64,000 nt of DNA from Vogesella aquatica (GTDB lineage: Bacteria; Pseudomonadota; Gammaproteobacteria; Burkholderiales; Chromobacteriaceae), in contig NZ_JAQQLF010000002.1 of NCBI RefSeq assembly GCF_028548455.1, positions 62,001 through 126,000 of the forward strand, written 5' to 3'. Positions within the stretch are counted from its first letter, which is position 1. Each line of letters opens with the position of its first letter. Shown in pieces: positions 8,879 through 17,446 of this stretch. A program made the position numbers and the translations under genes. Under the pieces are notes generated by a model. The model worked only from the letters and a program-made list of their open reading frames with translations. It was not told where the DNA came from and ran no database searches.

Positions 8879-8892
8879 TTGATCGTTATCAA
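8879..8892. promoter_or_regulatory. FNR/Dnr box (TTGATCGTTATCAA)
   Basis: A perfect match to TTGAT-N4-ATCAA in the divergent intergenic region. Its centre is about 81 bases upstream of the nrdD start and 114 bases upstream of the ubiU start, so one site could control both anaerobic operons. The A+T-rich stretch 8821-8878 beside it looks like the nrdD promoter. The likely binder is the Dnr-type protein encoded at 5515 or an FNR elsewhere. Confidence 0.85.
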
Positions 8893-8999
8893 GCGTGCTA
8901 GCGCCGCAGGGCGGGCTCCCCGAAAGTCTTGATATGGGGCAAGGCTGCGCCGCCATCGCGCCGCGTAAGGTCGCCCCGTCTTGAACGGAGGGTTACACC

Positions 9000-9998
9000 A
9001 TGCAGCTACCAGAGCTGGTCTGTCCGGCCGGCAACCTGCCCGCCCTGAAGGCCGCCGTGGATCACGGCGCCGACTGCGTTTATCTGGGCTTGAACAACGA
9101 CACCAACGCCCGCCATTTCGCCGGGCTCAACTTTGATGCCGCCAGCGCCCGCGAAGGCCTGCGCTACGCTCGCCAGCGCGGGGTGAAGGTGCTGCTGGCC
9201 ATCAATACCTTTGCCCAGGCCGGCGAAGAAGCCCGCTGGCGCGCGGCGGTTGACGAGGCGGCAGCACTGGCGGTGGACGCGGTGATCCTGGCCGATTTCG
9301 GCTTGCTCGATTACGCCAGCCAGCGCCACCCGCAGCTGCGCCTGCATCTGTCGGTGCAAGGCTCGGCCAGCAATTACGAAGCCATCAACCTGGCGCAGCG
9401 TATGTTTGGCGTGCAGCGGGCGGTGTTGCCGCGCGTACTCAGCCTGGAGCAGGTGGCGCAGGTGATAGCTGGCACTACGGTGGAAATCGAGGTGTTCGGT
9501 TTTGGCAGCCTGTGCGTGATGGCGGAAGGGCGTTGCCATCTGTCCAGCTACGCCACCGGCGAATCGCCCAATACCCACGGTGTATGTTCGCCAGCCCGTC
9601 ACGTGCGCTGGTTGCCACACGCCAACGGTACCGAGGCACGTCTGAACGGGGTGCTGATCGACGATTTTGCCCACGACGAGCCGCGTGGCTACCCCACGCT
9701 GTGCAAGGGGCGCTTTCACGTGGGCGACAGCCTGGGCTACGCGCTGGAAGAGCCTACCAGCCTCAACGTGCTGCCTTTGTTGCCAAGGCTAATCGACATG
9801 GGCGTAGCGGCCATCAAGGTAGAAGGGCGGCAACGCAGCCCAGCCTACGTGGCGCAGGTAACGCGCACGCTGCGCCAGGCGCTGGACGAGGCACGCCGGT
9901 CTGGCTGGCAGCCGCCAGCCGCGCTGATGCAGCAACTGGGCCGGGTTTCCGAAGGACAACAAGTGACACTGGGGGCGTACAGCAGACCATGGAAGTAA
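9000..9998 (+). CDS. ubiU: UbiU, O2-independent ubiquinone hydroxylation protein (U32 family)
   Basis: A 332-residue U32 'peptidase'-fold protein. UbiU and UbiV form an iron-sulfur complex that hydroxylates the ubiquinone ring without oxygen, using prephenate as donor in E. coli. Four cysteines, C172, C179, C196 and C235, keep the spacing of the E. coli UbiU cluster ligands. The gene starts with a GGAGGG ribosome-binding site and overlaps ubiV by ten bases. Location opposite nrdD across the FNR/Dnr box agrees with use under denitrifying conditions. Confidence 0.88.
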   Translation: MQLPELVCPAGNLPALKAAVDHGADCVYLGLNNDTNARHFAGLNFDAASAREGLRYARQRGVKVLLAINTFAQAGEEARWRAAVDEAAALAVDAVILADFGLLDYASQRHPQLRLHLSVQGSASNYEAINLAQRMFGVQRAVLPRVLSLEQVAQVIAGTTVEIEVFGFGSLCVMAEGRCHLSSYATGESPNTHGVCSPARHVRWLPHANGTEARLNGVLIDDFAHDEPRGYPTLCKGRFHVGDSLGYALEEPTSLNVLPLLPRLIDMGVAAIKVEGRQRSPAYVAQVTRTLRQALDEARRSGWQPPAALMQQLGRVSEGQQVTLGAYSRPWK

Positions 9999-10912
9999 GC
10001 CGACATACCGCATTACCACTACAGCTGGCCATCGGCCCCTTGCTGTATTTCTGGCCGCGCGACGAAGTGATGCGCTTTTATGCTGACGCGGCAGAGTGGC
10101 CTGTGGATCGCATTTATCTGGGTGAGGTGGTGTGCTCGCGCCGCCAGCAATTGAAGGTAGACGACTGGCTGGGTCTGGCGGCGGATCTGCAGGCTGCTGG
10201 TAAAGAAGCCGTGCTGTCCAGTCAGGGTTTGCTTGAGAGTGAATCTGACCTCAAGCGCCTGCGCCGCCTGATCGATGGGGCTGGTGTGCTGGTAGAGGCC
10301 AACGATACCGGCGCTGTCGGCATGCTGCAGCAGCGTGGCCTGCCATTTGTGGCTGGCCCACACCTCAACATCTATAACGCCGCTACCTTGGCACTGTACC
10401 AGCGCTGGGGAGCACAGCGCTGGGTGCCGCCGCTAGAAATGCCGGCACAGCGAGTGCAGGCTATTACTCATGCCTTGCCGCAGCTCGATACCGAAGTGTT
10501 TGCATGGGGGCGGATGCCGCTGGCGTTTTCATCGCGCTGTTTTACCGCGCGGCATGAAGGACTCCATAAAGACAGCTGCGAGTTTCGTTGTTTGGCGCAT
10601 CCGGACGGGATGCCATTGCTCACCCGCGAGCAGCAGGGCTTCCTGCAAATTAATGGTACCCAGACACAGTCGGCCGCCTGCCACAGTCTGCTTGATGAGC
10701 TGGATGCCTTGCCTTCGTCGGGTGTGAATGCTATTCGCCTCAGCCCGCATAGCCAGCACTTTGCTGAGGTGGTCCAATGGGCAGCCGCCTGTTTGCGTGG
10801 CGAACCGGCTGGCATGCCGCTAGCTGGTCTGGCACCCGCACTGCTGGTCAATGGCTTCTGGCATCGACAGCCCGGTATGCAATTTCACGGAGTGCGCCAT
10901 GACTGCTATTGA
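9989..10912 (+). CDS. ubiV: UbiV, partner of UbiU (U32 family)
   Basis: A 307-residue U32-family protein. Cysteines C49, C184, C197 and C201 match the one-plus-three ligand arrangement of UbiV (GEVVCSRR and SSRCFTARH...CEFRC). The ATG at 9989 lies inside the last codons of ubiU, and its own stop overlaps the start of ubiT, so the three proteins are probably made together. DNA here is less G+C-rich than in ubiU. Confidence 0.85.
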   Translation: MEVSRHTALPLQLAIGPLLYFWPRDEVMRFYADAAEWPVDRIYLGEVVCSRRQQLKVDDWLGLAADLQAAGKEAVLSSQGLLESESDLKRLRRLIDGAGVLVEANDTGAVGMLQQRGLPFVAGPHLNIYNAATLALYQRWGAQRWVPPLEMPAQRVQAITHALPQLDTEVFAWGRMPLAFSSRCFTARHEGLHKDSCEFRCLAHPDGMPLLTREQQGFLQINGTQTQSAACHSLLDELDALPSSGVNAIRLSPHSQHFAEVVQWAAACLRGEPAGMPLAGLAPALLVNGFWHRQPGMQFHGVRHDCY

Positions 10913-11321
10913 CCCCCGTTTCGGTAAGTTGGCCGCACGCTTGTTGCGCGCTTGTCCTGATGCAGCTGCAAGCCAGTTGCTGGCACAGGCATTGAACCTC
11001 ATGGGTTGGCGCGGTCTGATTCCATTGGATGACCCTATGCTGCAACAGCGCACGTTCCTTGTTGGTGTACGTGATGCAGGCCTAGTGCTATCACTAAGGC
11101 ACGATGGCAGTACCTTTCGTGCCTGCCCGCGGCTTGCAGCCCCTGACTTTTTCTTGCACGCTGACTTGGCCGATCACTTGGCCCTGCTATGGCGGCAGGA
11201 AGATCCGGATACGCTATTTTTCCAGCGCCGTATCGACATCGGCGGCGATACCGAGCTGGGTTTGTGGGTGAAAAATGTGTTGGACAGCATTGATTGGCGA
11301 TCACAGCTAAAGTTGTATTAA
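10899..11321 (+). CDS. ubiT: UbiT, SCP2-domain ubiquinone accessory protein
   Basis: A 140-residue protein with an SCP2 sterol-carrier-like fold, the lipid-binding accessory factor of anaerobic ubiquinone synthesis. The ATG at 10899, inside the ubiV end, is used; the segment [21 protein letters not shown] followed by a D-T-E-LG motif is typical of the YhbT/UbiT family. It completes a ubiUVT operon. Confidence 0.8.
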   Translation: MTAIDPRFGKLAARLLRACPDAAASQLLAQALNLMGWRGLIPLDDPMLQQRTFLVGVRDAGLVLSLRHDGSTFRACPRLAAPDFFLHADLADHLALLWRQEDPDTLFFQRRIDIGGDTELGLWVKNVLDSIDWRSQLKLY

Positions 11322-11337
11322 TGCGATCAAGCGATAC

Positions 11338-11508
11338 ATGCGTTCAAGACAATTCAACGGGCTAGGCCTGCTGCACATGACGGGCTGGGACTTGATGCCA
11401 AAGATCAAACAGACTTGGGCCCAAGCCCTTGGCATCCAGTTGTTTCAGGACTCTGAGCTGGTTACTGGTGGGCAGCTAGTAGTGGATTGCCGTTCACATT
11501 CAGACTAA
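11338..11508 (+). CDS. Unrecognised 56-aa ORF downstream of ubiT
   Basis: A short open frame starting ATG 11338 and ending TAA 11506-11508. The product has a Trp-containing helix-like middle (MTGWDLMPKIKQTWAQALG) and ends in VVDCRSHSD. I do not recognise a family, and no clear ribosome-binding site precedes it. Its last bases overlap the modE remnant on the other strand. It may be a gene fragment. The wider stretch 11322-11713 otherwise holds only this ORF and the modE remnant. Confidence 0.25.
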   Translation: MRSRQFNGLGLLHMTGWDLMPKIKQTWAQALGIQLFQDSELVTGGQLVVDCRSHSD

Positions 11509-11643
11509 AGCATGGCAGGAAGGAGGCGTGCGCTTTCCTCGTCGATTTAGCAGGATGATACGGTCGGCACCGCCGAATTTCTGACCGTCAACAGTCATCC
11601 AGAGCGAACCCTGTAACCGGATAGTCTTGTCGTTAGCGTTCAT
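11500..11643 (-). pseudogene. Truncated modE remnant (N-terminal fragment)
   Basis: A 47-codon minus-strand frame whose product reads RLQGSLWMTVDGQKFGG then DRIILL, which is the beginning of the ModE molybdate regulator (typically LxGxLWLxVxGxxFxGxGRIxLLxxI). After that it runs into unrelated residues and a stop at 11500-11502, so the helix-turn-helix and molybdate-binding domains are missing. It lies directly downstream of modC on the same strand, where a modE gene is a common neighbour. I read it as a decayed or deletion-truncated copy. The start is the ATG at 11643. Confidence 0.55.
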
Positions 11644-11713
11644 ACTTTGCCTCTGTTTATTGCTAACTTTTTGACATAATCAGGTATTGGTCCTGGCGCT
11701 TGCATGTTGGGAC

Positions 11714-12412
11714 CTAATTGGTTTTCTGATGGCAAGATGCTGTTACTTGGCGGTCCAGATATCCGTCGCGCAGCTCGACGACATGGTCACCAAAGGTTTG
11801 TACGTCCAGCGGGTCATGGGTAATCAGCACCATGGGTATTTGTAATAGCTGCTGTAAATCGCTCAGTTCCCGACGCATGGTATTGCGCAGTGATGGATCG
11901 AGTGCTGCGAATGGTTCATCCAGTAACAGTGCCTGCGGTTCGGCAACGATTGTCCGAGCCAGGGCGACACGCTGCCGCTGCCCTCCGGACAGATCATCCG
12001 GCAGCTGGTGTGCCATGGCGGCTAAGCCGAAGGTGCGTACCCAGTATTCCACCTTATCGTGTCGATCTCGTGCTCGCGGGTTAAGCCAACCATGACTCAA
12101 GCCGAAAGCAATGTTCTGACGCACATTGAGGTGAGGAAATAGCGCATAGTCCTGGAATAGATAACCGACACGCCGCGCTTGCGGAGCCAAGTTCAAACTG
12201 GCCGAGTGGTCAAAAAACGTTTGGCCATTGATACGGATATGACCGCGCTCCGGGGTAAGCAGTCCAGCAATCGCCTTCAGAGTCAGGCTCTTCCCGGCGC
12301 CGGATGGGCCGTAGATCACATTGCGCTGGCTGCCAGACTGTAATTGCACGTTCAGCGTAAAACTACGCGTGCCTGCGTGCAAGGTCTTGTAGATATCGAT
12401 ATCAAGCTGCAT
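11714..12412 (-). CDS. modC: ModC, molybdate ABC transporter ATP-binding protein (short form)
   Basis: A 232-residue ABC ATPase with Walker A GPSGAGKS, Q-loop FQDYALFPH, signature LSGGQRQR, Walker B ALLLDEPFAALD and the switch histidine in LITHDP. Full-length ModC usually has ~350 residues with a C-terminal molybdate-binding TOBE domain; here the protein ends soon after the ATPase core. It is the third gene of modABC on the minus strand, 12 bases after modB. Confidence 0.85.
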   Translation of the reverse strand: MQLDIDIYKTLHAGTRSFTLNVQLQSGSQRNVIYGPSGAGKSLTLKAIAGLLTPERGHIRINGQTFFDHSASLNLAPQARRVGYLFQDYALFPHLNVRQNIAFGLSHGWLNPRARDRHDKVEYWVRTFGLAAMAHQLPDDLSGGQRQRVALARTIVAEPQALLLDEPFAALDPSLRNTMRRELSDLQQLLQIPMVLITHDPLDVQTFGDHVVELRDGYLDRQVTASCHQKTN

Positions 12413-12424
12413 TGCCTGCCTTAC

Positions 12425-13096
12425 TCAATGCCGAACAATGCGCCCAGGCGCAAGATAGCCGGCAGTCAACAGTACCGCTATGCAAACGGCGGAGATGATG
12501 TACACAAGGATGTTGGCCAGATCGTCCTGCCCGGCCTGCACCGCCTCGTATACCGCGACGGACAGGGTCTGGGTCTTGCCGGGAATACTGCCAGCCACCA
12601 TGAGCGTGGCGCCGAACTCGCCCAGCGCCCTGGCGAAGGCGAGTAGCAGCCCGGCCAGGATGCCGCGCCACGCTAGTGGCAGAGTCACCCGGAAAAAGAC
12701 GGCGACATTGCTGATCCCCAATACCTTGGCGGCTTGCTCCAGCTGACCATCCACAGACTCGAATGCCGCTCGCGCCGGCTTGAATACCAAGGGAAAGATA
12801 ACTGTGGAGGCCGCGATGACCGCGCCTTGCCAAGTAAAGATCAGGTTAATGCCGAACACATCGAACAACCATGCGCCAAAAGGGCTGCGACGACCGAGCA
12901 GAACCAGCAGGTAATAGCCCAATACGGTGGGTGGCAGCACCATGGGCAGGGTTAGCAGCGTGTCTAGCACATTACGCCCCGGAAACTTACCCCTGGCCAA
13001 CACAAATCCTGCTGTCACACCCAGTACTGTTGTGGCAGTAGTGGCCAGCCCAGCCACTTTCAACGACAAGGCCAAGGCAACCCAGACCGATTCCAT
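12425..13096 (-). CDS. modB: ModB, molybdate ABC transporter permease
   Basis: A 223-residue inner-membrane permease with about five hydrophobic segments and the ABC-permease EAA-type loop ARALGEFGATLMVAG. It forms the channel through which molybdate from ModA is imported with energy from ModC. Located between modA (18 bases upstream) and modC. Confidence 0.88.
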   Translation of the reverse strand: MESVWVALALSLKVAGLATTATTVLGVTAGFVLARGKFPGRNVLDTLLTLPMVLPPTVLGYYLLVLLGRRSPFGAWLFDVFGINLIFTWQGAVIAASTVIFPLVFKPARAAFESVDGQLEQAAKVLGISNVAVFFRVTLPLAWRGILAGLLLAFARALGEFGATLMVAGSIPGKTQTLSVAVYEAVQAGQDDLANILVYIISAVCIAVLLTAGYLAPGRIVRH

Positions 13097-13114
13097 GATT
13101 GTGCTACTCCCGGG

Positions 13115-13867
13115 TCAGGGTTTCAGAAAGCCGTACTTGCCAAGAATGGTTTGGCCGGCGGGAGACAGGACGTATTCGATGAAGCTCTTGGCTTCCTTTG
13201 CATTGCTACTGCTGGTGCTCGCAGCAATCGGGTAACTGATTGCTGAATTGAGCGGCACGGTAAACGCTACTTTCACCTTGTCCGGCATCACCGCTGCGTC
13301 TGTTGCGTACACGAAGCCAGCCTCAACCTCGCCTCGTGCTACATAGTCCAAGGATTGGCGAACATTCTGTGTATTGATAGCCTTGGCCCGGATCACTGAC
13401 CACAGGTTGGCAGTTTCTAGTGCAGCTTGGGTATAGCGGCCAACTGGCACACTGGCAGGTTTTCCAATAGCGACTTTGTCTATTCGCGATTGGGACAGGT
13501 CTCTGAGACGCTTGATCGCCAGTTTGCTGTCGAATGGCACAATAAGCACTAAGGCGTTACGTACAAAGTTATGCCGGCTGTTTGCAACGATCAGGCCCTG
13601 CTTGAAGGCCTGATCCATTGTTTCCTGATCAGCGGAGGCAAAGACATCCACTGGTGCTCCTTTGGCTATCTGCTGCAGCAGGGCTCCCGAAGCGCCGACG
13701 TTCAATAGGACCTTGGTGCCCGGGTGTTGCCCCTCAAATGACTGCGCCAGATCTTTGAAGGCATTGGTCAGACTAGCTGCAGCTGAAACAGTCACATTGC
13801 CTGCAGCAGCAAGGTTGCTGAGTATGAGCAGTATGGCACTCGCAATTGAATTCAGAGTGGGCTTCAT
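13115..13867 (-). CDS. modA: ModA, periplasmic molybdate-binding protein
   Basis: A 250-residue secreted binding protein with a signal peptide ending LAAAG and the ModA segments VSAAASLTNAFKDL, GASGALLQQI and FASADQETM. The ATG at 13867 is chosen because GGAG lies seven bases upstream and the signal peptide then starts MKPTL. It captures molybdate for cofactor synthesis, which nitrate reductase requires, linking it to the denitrification genes nearby. Confidence 0.88.
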   Translation of the reverse strand: MKPTLNSIASAILLILSNLAAAGNVTVSAAASLTNAFKDLAQSFEGQHPGTKVLLNVGASGALLQQIAKGAPVDVFASADQETMDQAFKQGLIVANSRHNFVRNALVLIVPFDSKLAIKRLRDLSQSRIDKVAIGKPASVPVGRYTQAALETANLWSVIRAKAINTQNVRQSLDYVARGEVEAGFVYATDAAVMPDKVKVAFTVPLNSAISYPIAASTSSSNAKEAKSFIEYVLSPAGQTILGKYGFLKP

Positions 13868-13893
13868 GACGTCTCCATTCATGATCATATTTT

Positions 13894-13917
13894 CGCAATA
13901 TAGCCAGGTACATAACG
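13894..13917. promoter_or_regulatory. ModE-like operator upstream of modA
   Basis: A 24-base site starting CGCAATAT and ending TACATAACG. It matches the spacing and the right half of the E. coli modA operator (CGTTATAT...TACATAACG), with a degenerate left half. It lies 27-50 bases upstream of the modA start, where ModE-molybdate would repress. The adjacent modE remnant cannot make a full repressor, so the site would need a ModE encoded elsewhere. Confidence 0.55.
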
Positions 13918-14071
13918 GTGCTCAATACTCCTTACGGCCTAGTCTGCGCTTCGGCAGCTGGGGTTATGAGGTAAGAATGTGACGGCTTAGATATAGACCT
14001 CGATTCTAAATTTTTTCACCCACATATCACCTCCATGTCAGCAGGGTGATGATGCCCTGGATTCGCCCCTC

Positions 14072-14097
14072 AAACCCCAGCCTAGCCTGGGGTTTTT
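14072..14097 (+). terminator. Hairpin with T-run just upstream of the DUF932 gene
   Basis: Arms AAACCCCAG and CTGGGGTTT enclose a six-base loop and are followed by TT. It stands only 17 bases before the next start codon, so it may act as an attenuator or end transcription entering the island. Confidence 0.6.
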
Positions 14098-14113
14098 CTA
14101 TGGAGTCTGTGAT

Positions 14114-15064
14114 ATGTCTCATCTTGTCGAAACCATGGCTTACGTGGGTGCTACCCCTTGGCATGGCCTGGGTAACCAACTCACCGAACAACAGCCGATT
14201 GATGTCTGGCTGCACGAAGCAGGCATGAACTGGACCATCGACCAAAGCGATGTGCTGTTCAATGTCTCGCAGGACGGCATGCATATCCGCATGCACCGCG
14301 ATGCGAAGGTGCTGTATCGCTCCGATACCTTGGCACCGTTGTCTGTCGTTTCCCCGCGTTACAAAGTGGTTCAACCCCATGAAGTCCTGCACTTCTATAA
14401 CGACCTGGTGCATGCCGGGGGCTTTGAGCTGGAAACAGCTGGCGTGTTGAAAGGTGGCAAGAAGCTGTGGGCTTTGGCTAAGACTGGTCAGGAAACCTTG
14501 GTCCGTAGTGGTGACCGTGTGAAAGCCTACCTATTACTAGCGACCAGTTGCGACGGCACGCTGTGCACTACGGCGCAATTCACGTCTGTCCGAGTGGTAT
14601 GCAATAACACGCTGCAGATTGCGGTGGGGGATAACCTGGGTGCAGTAAAGGTACCGCACTCGACCGTATTCGACCCTCTGGCGGTCAAGGATGCCCTAGG
14701 CCTGGGGCTGAGCGATTGGGATGTGTTCATGCGCAATATCAAAGCGCTGAGTCAACGGCCCATCTCGCCCGAAGAAGCCCGGCAGTACTTTGCCGATGTG
14801 CTGGATGAGCCAATGCCGGTAGAAGACGCCACACCCTCCAAAGCCATGCAACAGCTCCATGCTTTATATAGTGGGGCAGGGATGGGGTCGATGCTAACCG
14901 GTACCCGTGGCACCGCCTGGGGGCTGGTGAATGCCGTAACCGAATACGTCGATCATCACCGTCGGGCACGTAGCAGCGACTACCGTTTGGACTCTGCCTG
15001 GTTTGGCCAGGGTGCTACGTTGAAACAACGCGCAATGCATAAGTCATTGATTTTGTTGGATTGA
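14114..15064 (+). CDS. DUF932 (phage/plasmid-like) protein
   Basis: A 316-residue protein of the DUF932 family (phage/plasmid-like protein), recognised by the N-terminal ETMAYVGATPWHGLG segment and the internal VVCNNTLQIA region. Such proteins are common on plasmids, integrative elements and phages; their biochemical role is not established. It is the first gene of the island cassette and is preceded by a terminator-like hairpin. A GGAG ribosome-binding site sits before the ATG. Confidence 0.75.
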   Translation: MSHLVETMAYVGATPWHGLGNQLTEQQPIDVWLHEAGMNWTIDQSDVLFNVSQDGMHIRMHRDAKVLYRSDTLAPLSVVSPRYKVVQPHEVLHFYNDLVHAGGFELETAGVLKGGKKLWALAKTGQETLVRSGDRVKAYLLLATSCDGTLCTTAQFTSVRVVCNNTLQIAVGDNLGAVKVPHSTVFDPLAVKDALGLGLSDWDVFMRNIKALSQRPISPEEARQYFADVLDEPMPVEDATPSKAMQQLHALYSGAGMGSMLTGTRGTAWGLVNAVTEYVDHHRRARSSDYRLDSAWFGQGATLKQRAMHKSLILLD

Positions 15065-15155
15065 ATCGCGACTGCGCTTAACGCTGCCCCTTTCTATCGT
15101 TATCTGCCCAGCAGTGCTCGCCACTGCGGGTGCTGCTGTGGCCAAGGAGTGCTTT

Positions 15156-15500
15156 ATGACTGCTCTGGCTCATTTCCCTAAAACCCTGCGCATCCAGCAA
15201 CTGAACGACGCCCTGCGTACCCAGTTTGTCGGTGGCCAGGTGCTTCTCACGGCCGACTTTCAATCCCTGCCCGATGAGCAGCAAGCTGCCTTGTTGCTCG
15301 CCATCCGCCACTTCAACGACTTCACCCCCGACAACGACCCCTACGGCGAACACGACTTTGTCGCGGTCGAACTCGACGGCGTGCAGGTGTTCTGCAAGAT
15401 CGATTACTACGACCCCACGCTGCAGCAGCACTCCGTTGATGCGGCCAACCCTGTACTGACCCACCGCGTGATGACGGTGATGTTGGCCGCAGAGTACTAA
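15156..15500 (+). CDS. DUF3768-family protein
   Basis: A 114-residue acidic protein matching the DUF3768 pattern: FNDFTPDNDPYGEHDF followed by VFCKIDYYD. Function is unknown; it is a frequent companion of DUF932 genes on mobile elements. AAGGAG precedes ATG 15156. Confidence 0.65.
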   Translation: MTALAHFPKTLRIQQLNDALRTQFVGGQVLLTADFQSLPDEQQAALLLAIRHFNDFTPDNDPYGEHDFVAVELDGVQVFCKIDYYDPTLQQHSVDAANPVLTHRVMTVMLAAEY

Positions 15501-15520
15501 ACCCTTTTACTCAAACCGAT

Positions 15521-15549
15521 AGCCCGGACTGGCACTGCCAGCCCGGGCT
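15521..15549 (+). terminator. Long hairpin before the exonuclease gene
   Basis: Arms AGCCCGG and CCGGGCT extend into an inner TGGCA/TGCCA stem, followed by TTTAT. It lies 21 bases upstream of the YqaJ-type gene start, again a terminator-like structure in front of an island gene. Confidence 0.5.
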
Positions 15550-15569
15550 TTATGCTTTTGGAGGTTTCT

Positions 15570-16553
15570 ATGCGTGAACGCTACGGCCAGGCCAAGCGCC
15601 TGGCATCCACCCTGAATCTGCCGCGTGAACAATGGCTACAGCTGCGCCAGCTGGGTATTGGTTCGTCCGATGCGGCCGCCTCTGTCGGCCTATCTCCTTA
15701 TAAGAGTGCGCTGTCGCTTTGGCTCGAAAAAACTGGCCGCAAACCGGCAGAGGATCTGTCCGATAAAGCCCCGGTGTTCTGGGGCACCATGCTGGAGCCG
15801 GTACTCGCCACCGTGTACGCCGAGCAAACCGGGCGCAAGGTACGTCGGGTAAATGCGGTACTGCAAAGCCCGCAGCACCAACACATGTTGGCCAACCTGG
15901 ACCGTGAAGTACGTTGCGGGCGTGACGGTAACGGCATCCTAGAAATCAAGACCGCCAGCTATCACAGTGCGCCGCAGTGGGAAGAGGGCATTCCGGTCGC
16001 TTATCAGTGCCAGGTACTGCATCAGTTGGCCGTTACCGGCTTGGACTGGGCTGACGTGGCCGTACTGATCGGCGGGCAGGACTTCCGCATCTACCGCATT
16101 GAACGCGACGACGACAAGATCCTGGACCTGTGCGAACGCGAGGATGGCTTCTGGCAACAGGTCACCCAAGACCAGCAGCCATCGCCCGATGGCTCGGACG
16201 ACGCGGGTAGGGCGCTGAGTTGGATGTTCCCTCGCGACCAAGGCATCACCCTGGACCTGTCCGAATCGATGGAAGCCAACAGCCTGTTTGGTACCTTGCT
16301 TGCCCTACGTGCCAAACAAGACGACCTCAGCCTGCTGGAAGCCCAAACCCGCCAGCAGCTGCAGAACATCCTCGGCACCGCCAGTGCCGCCGTGTTTGCC
16401 GACGGCAAAGTCAGCTGGAAGAAAACCAAAGACCGTACTAGCCCCGACCTGGACAAACTCAGCGCCGATTACCCCGACCTGCTGCCGCAATACAGCAAAA
16501 CCGTCGAAGGGAGCCGGCGCTTTCTCATTCACACCGCAAGGAGCGCAGCATGA
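15570..16553 (+). CDS. YqaJ/lambda-exonuclease-type recombinase
   Basis: A 327-residue PD-(D/E)XK nuclease of the YqaJ viral recombinase group. Visible motifs are GIGSSDAAASVGLSPY near the N-terminus, NLDREV and GILEIKTAS (the D...ExK catalytic core) and YQCQVLHQLAVTG. These enzymes resect double-stranded DNA ends for phage-type recombination. ATG 15570 is chosen over 15552 because GGAGG lies five bases before it. Its stop overlaps the next start as ATGA. Confidence 0.8.
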   Translation: MRERYGQAKRLASTLNLPREQWLQLRQLGIGSSDAAASVGLSPYKSALSLWLEKTGRKPAEDLSDKAPVFWGTMLEPVLATVYAEQTGRKVRRVNAVLQSPQHQHMLANLDREVRCGRDGNGILEIKTASYHSAPQWEEGIPVAYQCQVLHQLAVTGLDWADVAVLIGGQDFRIYRIERDDDKILDLCEREDGFWQQVTQDQQPSPDGSDDAGRALSWMFPRDQGITLDLSESMEANSLFGTLLALRAKQDDLSLLEAQTRQQLQNILGTASAAVFADGKVSWKKTKDRTSPDLDKLSADYPDLLPQYSKTVEGSRRFLIHTARSAA

Positions 16554-17446
16554 TCAAAGGCCTCGCCATCACCCCGCCCGTGATCGGGCGCATCAGCATA
16601 GGCAAGCTGGTACAAAAGAACGACAAGTGGCTGCCGGAGAAAGACGACAGCTTCACCCTCACCACCCAGGTACAAAACCGCGACGGCTGGCTACTGCACC
16701 CGTTGCACCAACCGTTGGCCGACCAAGCCAACAACGGCAAGATCCGCGCTATCCCGGTACGCACCTTGTTTAACAGCAGCGAGCTGAACCTGCGTGCCGA
16801 ATACTGCGCCTTCGATCGTGCCACCGGCCGCCCGCTGTGCGTAGGCAACGGTGAAAGCGCCAAGCTGTACCGCAAAGAAGGCCCCGAAGACGTGAAGTGC
16901 ACCGGGCCAGACCGCTGCCTATACGCCAAAGAAGTGGGCTGCAAACTGTACGGCAGGCTGAACGTGCAGGTAGACGGGCAACAGGACGCGCTCGGTACCT
17001 TCATCTTTCGCACCACCGGCTACAACTCGGTGCGTACCTTGGCCGCCAGGCTGAGGTACTTCGAAGCCCTCAGCGGCGGGCTCACTCACTACCTGCCGCT
17101 GATGCTGCGCCTGCGCGCCAAATCCACCACGCAGTCGTATCGCACCCCCGTCTACTACGTGGACCTGACACTACGCGAAGGTGTGGAGCTGACGGACGCT
17201 ATCTCACAAGCCCGGGCCGAAGCAGAGGCCGCGATGGAAGCCGGGGTCAACATCGAGCAATTCGAACAAACCGCCCTGCAGCTACTGGGTACTGGGCTGT
17301 TCGAAGAAACGGAAGAAGAGTTGCCACAGGTGATGGAAGAGTTCTACCCGGTAGAAAGCCCACCGCCAGAAGGGAGTACACCACCAGACAGCAAGCCTGT
17401 GCGCCTCACCGCCAGGCTGGGCAAGCAGACGGCCAAGTCAGCTTAA
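16550..17446 (+). CDS. Mobile-element metal-binding-like protein, possible recombination directionality factor
   Basis: A 298-residue protein, coupled by a four-base overlap to the exonuclease gene. It contains a cysteine cluster (CTGPDRCLYAKEVGCKLYGR, near residues 122-141) and a segment rich in Arg/Lys after it; the C-terminal ~60 residues are acidic then proline-rich. This resembles proteins annotated on integrative elements as 'hydrolase or metal-binding' or phiC31 Gp3-like directionality factors. Coupling to an exonuclease also allows a role in strand annealing. I cannot decide between these from sequence alone. Confidence 0.45.
   Translation: MIKGLAITPPVIGRISIGKLVQKNDKWLPEKDDSFTLTTQVQNRDGWLLHPLHQPLADQANNGKIRAIPVRTLFNSSELNLRAEYCAFDRATGRPLCVGNGESAKLYRKEGPEDVKCTGPDRCLYAKEVGCKLYGRLNVQVDGQQDALGTFIFRTTGYNSVRTLAARLRYFEALSGGLTHYLPLMLRLRAKSTTQSYRTPVYYVDLTLREGVELTDAISQARAEAEAAMEAGVNIEQFEQTALQLLGTGLFEETEEELPQVMEEFYPVESPPPEGSTPPDSKPVRLTARLGKQTAKSA

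Noticed and set aside
8674-8892. Alternative minus-strand frame over the nrdD start
   Set aside because: Its ATG overlaps the nrdD ribosome-binding region but the frame soon ends inside nrdD and has no family.
16550-17446. Naming this protein RecT or Red-beta
   Set aside because: It has a cysteine cluster and lacks the recognisable segments of those annealing families.
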